This document shows, one piece after another, positions 59,821 through 64,000 of a stretch of 64,000 nucleotides of DNA (position 1 is the stretch's first letter; each line of letters starts with the position of its first letter). The position numbers were made by a program, and so were the translations under genes. This DNA is from JAABQG01 sp963726365 (GTDB lineage Bacteria; Pseudomonadota; Gammaproteobacteria; Burkholderiales; Burkholderiaceae_C), in the NCBI GenBank assembly GCA_963726365.1, contig CAVSCI010000009.1:1-64000 (forward strand). Direction: 5' to 3'. Under the pieces are notes generated by a model. It saw only the letters and a list, made by a program, of their open reading frames with translations, was not told the origin of the DNA and searched no databases.

Positions 59821-60432
59821 TCAGGCCTTCGCCTGGCCGCGAATCAGGAAACGCGTGATGATGCCCTTGAGGTATTCCTTGGCCTGTGGCGGGCTGCTTG
59901 GCCGGCTCAGCGCCTGGTTGCTGCCCACGATGGCCAGATAGAAAAGGACCGCGAGTTCTTCGGCTGTCTTCGGGTCACCCGTCAGTCGCTGGAACTTGTT
60001 TTCGAACAAAGCCAGGCGCGCCGCATCGACTCCGACCAGAAGCTTTGCGACGACCGGGTCGCGCCGGCCCAGGCCGCGCAACGCCAGCTCGAAACGCATG
60101 TTTTCAAGATCGGCCCCGGCATGGGCCAGTGCTGCCTCCAGCAGGTGTTCCAGGTCCGCCCCGGGGTCTTCGGTGGCATCGAGCTGGAGCGCGCGATCCA
60201 GTTCGTCCTCGCGCTCGCGCCAGCGCGCAATGAGTGAGCTGACCAGGTCAGCATGGTCGGTGAAGTGCCAGTAGAAACTGCCGCGCGTCACGCCCAGCGC
60301 CTGTGCGATCACCAGGACCCGCACGTTGTCAAAGCCTCCCTCCACCACCGCGTGGAAGGCGGCGTCCAGCCAGTCGTCCCGCGTGAGTCTTGGCGCCTCT
60401 GAGCGCTTCCTTGTCTTGTTCGCTGGTTTCAT
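59821..60432 (-). CDS. TetR-family repressor, candidate regulator of the array
   Basis: 203 residues. The helix-turn-helix is at about residues 18-62: TRDDWLDAAFHAVVEGGFDN, then VLVIAQALGVTRGSFYWHFT, DHADLVSSLIARWRE. The C-terminal ligand domain is alpha-helical and of the TetR type. The gene is convergent to the acyl-CoA dehydrogenase gene and divergent from the DsbA-like gene. TACA-N4-TGTA at 60473-60484 lies 41 bases before its start, and a second copy lies in the promoter of the array at 44.1 kb. A lipid acid or its CoA ester is the likely ligand, by analogy to other TetR regulators of acyl-CoA metabolism. Confidence 0.9.
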   Translation of the reverse strand: MKPANKTRKRSEAPRLTRDDWLDAAFHAVVEGGFDNVRVLVIAQALGVTRGSFYWHFTDHADLVSSLIARWREREDELDRALQLDATEDPGADLEHLLEAALAHAGADLENMRFELALRGLGRRDPVVAKLLVGVDAARLALFENKFQRLTGDPKTAEELAVLFYLAIVGSNQALSRPSSPPQAKEYLKGIITRFLIRGQAKA

Positions 60433-60472
60433 CGGTCATGTGTCCGGGGAAATGGTACAGTCCGCCATTAGA

Positions 60473-60484
60473 TACACAAGTGTA
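60473..60484. promoter_or_regulatory. TACA-N4-TGTA operator between divergent tetR and DsbA-like genes
   Basis: TACACAAGTGTA with inner arms TACAC / GTGTA, perfect on both sides. It has the same TACA-N4-TGTA form as the element at 44093-44104 (ten of twelve bases identical). It sits midway in the 180-base divergent gap and could control both directions. Confidence 0.6.
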
Positions 60485-60531
60485 CGGTTCTCGCTGGCTT
60501 TGCGGCTGAGCGCGAAAAACGGAGACATCCC

Positions 60532-60612
60532 ATGACGAAGTCTGCAGCGCCCGCCCGGTGCCACGCCGCGCATCAGCCTGGGGTCGAAGCACCGCAAGTT
60601 CGAGCTTCGTGA
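60532..60612 (+). CDS. possible 26-residue leader ORF
   Basis: ATG at 60532 with GGAG seven bases before it, ending with a TGA that overlaps the ATG of the DsbA-like gene (TGATG at 60610-60614). The peptide MTKSAAPARCHAAHQPG and nine more residues has no known domain. It could be a coupled leader peptide, or the displaced N-terminus of the next protein if a further one-base error lies here. Confidence 0.35.
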   Translation: MTKSAAPARCHAAHQPGVEAPQVRAS

Positions 60613-61924
60613 TGTCCATCAAGACCCTGCTGATGCCGGCCATCAGCCAGCGCATCCTCTCAAGGGAGCGACTGGTCAAATCCAGGGCCAAAGCGGAGCA
60701 CCTGCGGCTTGACCAGGGCCTGCGGCATCAGGTTCACTATTTTCACCAGGTCGACGACCCCTACAGTGCCCTGGCGGCAGGCATCCTGCCCCAGGATCGT
60801 TGAGCGCTACGACGTCGATATCCTTGGGCATGTGGTCGGGCCACCGCCGGACAGCGCTGCGCCCGAACGTGAAAAACTGATTGCCTACAGCCGCAGGGAC
60901 GCGCAGTTGCTGGCCCGCCATTGGGGTCTTGCGTTTGAAGATGCGGGCGCGCAACCCCGTGATCAGGCCGTGGAACTCGCAACCCGCTTGCTGGTGGCCG
61001 CCCTTCCGGACGGGACATTCGTCGCAGCGGCGGGTGAAATCTCTGCATGCCTCTGGAGGGATCCTTCGAGACTGTCGGCCATGGGTCACGCCCGGCGGGC
61101 CGTTGCGCGCGGCAGACGCATCGGCCGCTGCATCCCATGTCGCCGCGTCCAACGCGCTGCGGCAGAAACTGGGGCACTACCTCGGCGCGACTTTCTTCTA
61201 TGCCGGCGAGTGGTACTGGGGCATCGACCGGCTGCACCATCTGGAACGCCGCCTGCAGGATCTTGGCGCGCAGCGCCCTGGCGTTCAGGGCCTGCTGTTT
61301 GCGCCCGACGCTGATCTGAGCGAGCCGGTGAAGCTGGCCAGCCCGCAGCCCATCGAGTTTTTCTTCTCATTTCGCAGTCCCTACTCGGCGATCGTGGCGC
61401 CGCGCGTGTTTGAGCTGGGACGGCGCACCGGAGCGCCGGTGCAGTTGCGCTTCGTCCTGCCGATGGTCATGCGCGGCCTGCCCGTGCCACGCGAGAAACG
61501 CGCCTACATCAGCCTCGACGCCGCGCGCGAGGCCCATGCAAGGGGAATTCCCTTCGGTCGGGTGAACGACCCGGTCGGTCGTCCGACGGAACGCGGCCTG
61601 TCGCTGATCCCGCTTGCCGAGCAGGCGGGGCGCGCCGAGGCCTATGTGCTGTCCTTCATGCACGGGGTGTGGGCCGAAGGCATCGACGCCGGCAGCGACC
61701 GGGGCTTGCGGAAAATCGTCGAGCGGGCGGGCCTGTCCTGGGACGCCGCGCAAATGGCGCTGAAGGACGGGGCCTGGCGCCAGACGGCCGAGGCGAACCG
61801 CGAAGCAATGTTCGCGTTGGGCCTTTGGGGTGTCCCCTCGTTCCGTGTAGGGGACACCGCGGTCTGGGGCCAGGATCGCTTGTGGGCCGTGCAGGAGGCG
61901 CTGCTCTGGCACGATCCGGGCTGA
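60612..61924 (+). pseudogene. tandem DsbA-fold (2-hydroxychromene-2-carboxylate isomerase-like) protein, two frameshifts
   Basis: The start at 60612 gives MSIKTLLMPAISQRILSRER and VHYFHQVDDPYSALAAGILP, the first DsbA/HCCA-isomerase-like domain. The frame shifts by one extra base at about 60793 (CCCCAGGATCG) and continues IVERYDVDILGHVVGPPPDS to about 61100. A second one-base insertion there leads to LGHYLGATFFYAGEWYWGID and a second domain, IEFFFSFRSPYSAIVAPRVF through ALGLWGVPSFRVGDTAVWGQ. Without the two bases the protein is 436 residues with two domains of the same fold. The terminal domain has the GVPSF cis-Pro loop. Glutathione-dependent isomerisation is possible, given the GST-fold neighbours. 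Confidence 0.8.
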
Positions 61925-61978
61925 GCGGGCGACCCTCGCGCTCCACACCCCACGACGCAACCCATTCAAGGAGAAACG

Positions 61979-62248
61979 ATGAACGCACTACTGAAAGTCG
62001 CCTGCCTGGCGGTCTATGGCTTGGCGCTGGCGGGTCTCGCCGGGCTGCTGCCGCCCGGCCTTGCGGGCACGATGCAGAACATCGCGCTCGCGCTGCTGGT
62101 GATCCACGCGCTGGAGATCGTGGTCATGTTCAAGCATGTGCGCCTGTACCGTGGCCCGCTGGCTGTGAGCATGCTGCTGACCCTGCTGTTTGGTCTGCTG
62201 CACTGGAAACCGCTGGCCGATGAACAGAAGCGGGCCGGTATCAGGTAA
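61979..62248 (+). CDS. small membrane protein (DUF1145-like)
   Basis: 89 residues. Three hydrophobic segments (ACLAVYGLALAGLAGLLPPG, NIALALLVIHALEIVVMFKH and GPLAVSMLLTLLFGLLHWKP) indicate an integral membrane protein. The layout with a central HALEIVVMFKHV motif resembles DUF1145 proteins, but the match is only by eye. AAGGAGAAACG precedes the ATG, a strong ribosome binding site. It lies between the DsbA-like gene and the second sulfatase gene in the same direction, so it is probably co-expressed. Confidence 0.7.
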   Translation: MNALLKVACLAVYGLALAGLAGLLPPGLAGTMQNIALALLVIHALEIVVMFKHVRLYRGPLAVSMLLTLLFGLLHWKPLADEQKRAGIR

Positions 62249-62310
62249 GGGCGAACCGGATGGCTCGACCCCTCGGATGAATCTTGCAGGAACACGATGA
62301 AGATCACTCA

Positions 62311-64000
62311 ATGATGACGAAATGGGTCTCGATTCTGGCGCTGGCACTGTGCGCGGCCGTCACCGTTCAGGCGGCCTCCGGTGCGCGCCCGAACATCGTG
62401 GTGCTGGTTGCCGATGATTGGGGCTTCAGCGACGTGGGCGCTTTCGGTGGCGAGATTGCGACGCCCAACCTCGACGGGCTGGCGCGCAGCGGCATGCGTT
62501 TCTCGAACTTCCACGTTGCCGCGTCGTGCTCGCCCACGCGGTCCATGCTGCTGACCGGCGTGGACAACCACCGCAATGGCCACGGCAACCTGCGCGAGAC
62601 CATGCCGGGCGAACACCTCGGCAAGCCGGGTTACCTCGGCTCCCTCACGCCCAATGTCGTCACGCTGGGCACCCTGTTGCAGGCCAGTGGTTACCGGACC
62701 TATATCGCCGGCAAGTGGAATGTCGGCAATGAGCCGCACAACCTGCCCAACCGGCGCGGCTTCGACCGCTCGTTCGTCATGGGCGATACCGGTTCCGACA
62801 ACTGGGAGCCCGAAAAGCGCTACCTGCCCCACGCTGCCACGGTGAACTGGTTCGAGGACGGCAAGGCGCCGGTGTTGCCCAGGGAATTTTTCTCGTCCAC
62901 GTTCTTCGTCGACAAGACCATCGACTACATCCGCAGTGGTTCGGCCAGCGGCAAACCCTTTTTTGCCTATGTCGGCTTCCAGGCGAACCATGTGCCGGTG
63001 CAGGCGCCGCAGGCCTTTATCGACAAGTACAAGGGCCGCTACGACGCCGGCTGGACAGCGTTGCGGGAGGCCCGGCGCAACAAGGCGGTCGAACTCGGTC
63101 TGATCCCGAAGGACACGCCCATGGCGACGATGGCCACCACGGGCGACTGGGCCGCGCTGAGTGACAGCGGACCGGCGCTACCAGGCGCGGCTCATGGAGG
63201 TCTACGCCGCGATGGCCGAGTCGCTGGACCATGAGGTCGGCCGCCTGATCGCCTACCTGAAGTCCACGGGCGAGTTCGACAACACGGTGTTCGTGTTCCT
63301 GTCGGACAACGGCCCGGAAGGCTCGGACTACAGGGAGGCCGACCTGTGGCTGAAGTTCAACTACAGCCGCGATCTGGAGCGTCTGGGCGGCAAGGGCGCC
63401 TACGTGGTGCCCGGGCCGTCCTGGGCCAGCGCGTCAGCGTCGCCGTTGGACACCTTCAAGTTCTATTCCGGCGAGGGCGGCATCCGCTCGCCCATGATCA
63501 TCAGCGGCGTCGCCGGCGCGGCCCGCAACCAGATTCACGACGGGTTGACCCACGTGACCGACATCCTGCCAACCCTGCTCGATGTGGCGCAAGTAGCCCG
63601 TCCCGGCACCAGCTTTCGGGGACAGCCCATTGAGGCGCCCACCGGGCACAGCCTGCTGCCGGTTCTCGCCGACCCTGCGCTGCGCGTGCGCGCCGCTGAC
63701 GAGCCGTTGGGCTATGAACTGTCCGGCAATAAGGCGCTGTTCAAGGGGGACCTGAAGATCGCGTTGAACAACCCGCCGATGGGCGACGGGCAATGGCACC
63801 TGTACGACCTGCGCGCCGACCCCGGCGAGACCCATGACCTGCGGACGCAGCGACCGCAGGAGTTTGCCGCGATGCAGGCCGAGTACGCGGCCTGGGCCAA
63901 GGCCAACGGCGTTCTGCCCATGCCCGATGGCTACAACCCCGTGAAGCAGGTCTTGATCAACAGCTTCGTCAATTACTGGATTCCCACCTATCGGAACACG
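62311..64000 (+). pseudogene. second sulfatase, frameshifted and cut by the window end
   Basis: Starts MMTKWVSILALALCAAVTVQ (signal peptide ending about AASG), then RPNIVVLVADDWGFSDVGAF, formylglycine site CSPTR at residues 73-77 (AASCSPTRSMLLTGVDNHRN), and YIAGKWNVGNEPHNLPNRRG. After WAALSDS the frame breaks. One extra G at about 63170 moves the rest (DRRYQARLMEVYAAMAESLD, FVFLSDNGPEGSDYREADLW, FYSGEGGIRSPMIISGVAGA) into another frame, which stays open to the window edge. It resembles arylsulfatases and would release sulfate from a sulfate ester in the periplasm. A five-codon ORF (MKITQ) overlaps the start and may be a displaced N-terminus. Unlike the first sulfatase, the active-site motif is canonical. 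Confidence 0.88.

Noticed and set aside
1..64000. Search for tRNA, rRNA, CRISPR arrays, integrases and complete insertion sequences
   Set aside because: No cloverleaf with CCA-type end, rRNA-like conserved block, regularly spaced repeats or transposase motifs were seen by eye.

Overview
The window looks like chromosomal DNA of a high-GC betaproteobacterium, most likely order Burkholderiales and family Comamonadaceae. The evidence is a Bug-type (TctC) solute receptor, an ilvE / CHCC zinc-finger / glycosyltransferase / O-antigen-ligase block, a meta-cleavage homoprotocatechuate operon, and abundant short dispersed repeats. Genus cannot be decided from sequence alone. No rRNA, tRNA, CRISPR array, integrase or complete insertion sequence was seen.

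Layout. 0.5-2.5 kb: two secreted lipoproteins (kelch-repeat and Ig-like). 2.8-7.2 kb: a CIA30 protein, an FAD oxidoreductase, an AraC regulator and a DUF1254 protein. 7.3-9.3 kb: a scar region with a 3' fragment of an EamA transporter gene, a dispersed repeat and two fragments of a Bug receptor gene, which bracket a small membrane protein and a second AraC regulator. 9.3-15.3 kb: a LysE-type exporter, then LysR regulator / Bug receptor / M20 amidohydrolase / tandem glycine riboswitch / frameshifted D-amino-acid dehydrogenase, a plausible N-acyl-glycine (hippurate-like) utilisation unit. 15.4-27.2 kb: one long minus-strand operon, headed by an HpaR-type MarR repressor with a perfect 16-bp palindrome just upstream. 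It runs through HpaG1, HpaG2, HpaE, HpaD, HpaF, HpaH and HpaI, which convert homoprotocatechuate to pyruvate and succinate semialdehyde. It continues into an IlvD/Edd dehydratase, a class II aldolase-family protein, a ketopantoate-reductase-family protein and two EamA copies, one of them truncated.

27.3-32.9 kb holds housekeeping genes: small membrane proteins, a nitronate monooxygenase, radA, ilvE and a zf-CHCC protein. 33.0-37.1 kb is a lipopolysaccharide or surface-glycan block (three glycosyltransferases plus an O-antigen ligase). 37.1-39.1 kb is a two-component system. 39.2-43.9 kb has an acyl-CoA ligase, an AmpG-type permease, an M48 protease and an MBL hydrolase.

44.1-64 kb is the least understood and most interesting part. 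It is a long plus-strand array: COG3687-type di-iron protein, membrane proteins, a membrane-anchored DJ-1/PfpI protein, two unusual long GST-fold proteins, a sulfatase, an SDR, a DUF1254 protein and a wax-ester-synthase-like acyltransferase. A near-complete beta-oxidation set follows (FabG-like reductase, MaoC hydratase, thiolase, acyl-CoA dehydrogenase), then a TetR repressor, a double DsbA-like protein and a second sulfatase cut by the window edge. The same TACA-N4-TGTA palindrome lies in the promoter of the first gene and in front of the TetR gene, so the array is probably one regulon for an unidentified, possibly sulfated, lipid-like substrate.

Two features cut across the window. First, a short repeat (core AATTGATAGC ... 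TTTGACGCTGG) occurs at least seven times. It supplies stop or start codons to neighbouring genes and twice sits in frame inside enzymes. Second, at least seven single-base frameshifts interrupt otherwise well conserved genes (dadA-like, panE-like, HpaG2, thiolase, DsbA-like twice, second sulfatase). That density is more typical of indel errors in the assembly than of true decay, so these genes should be read as possibly intact.
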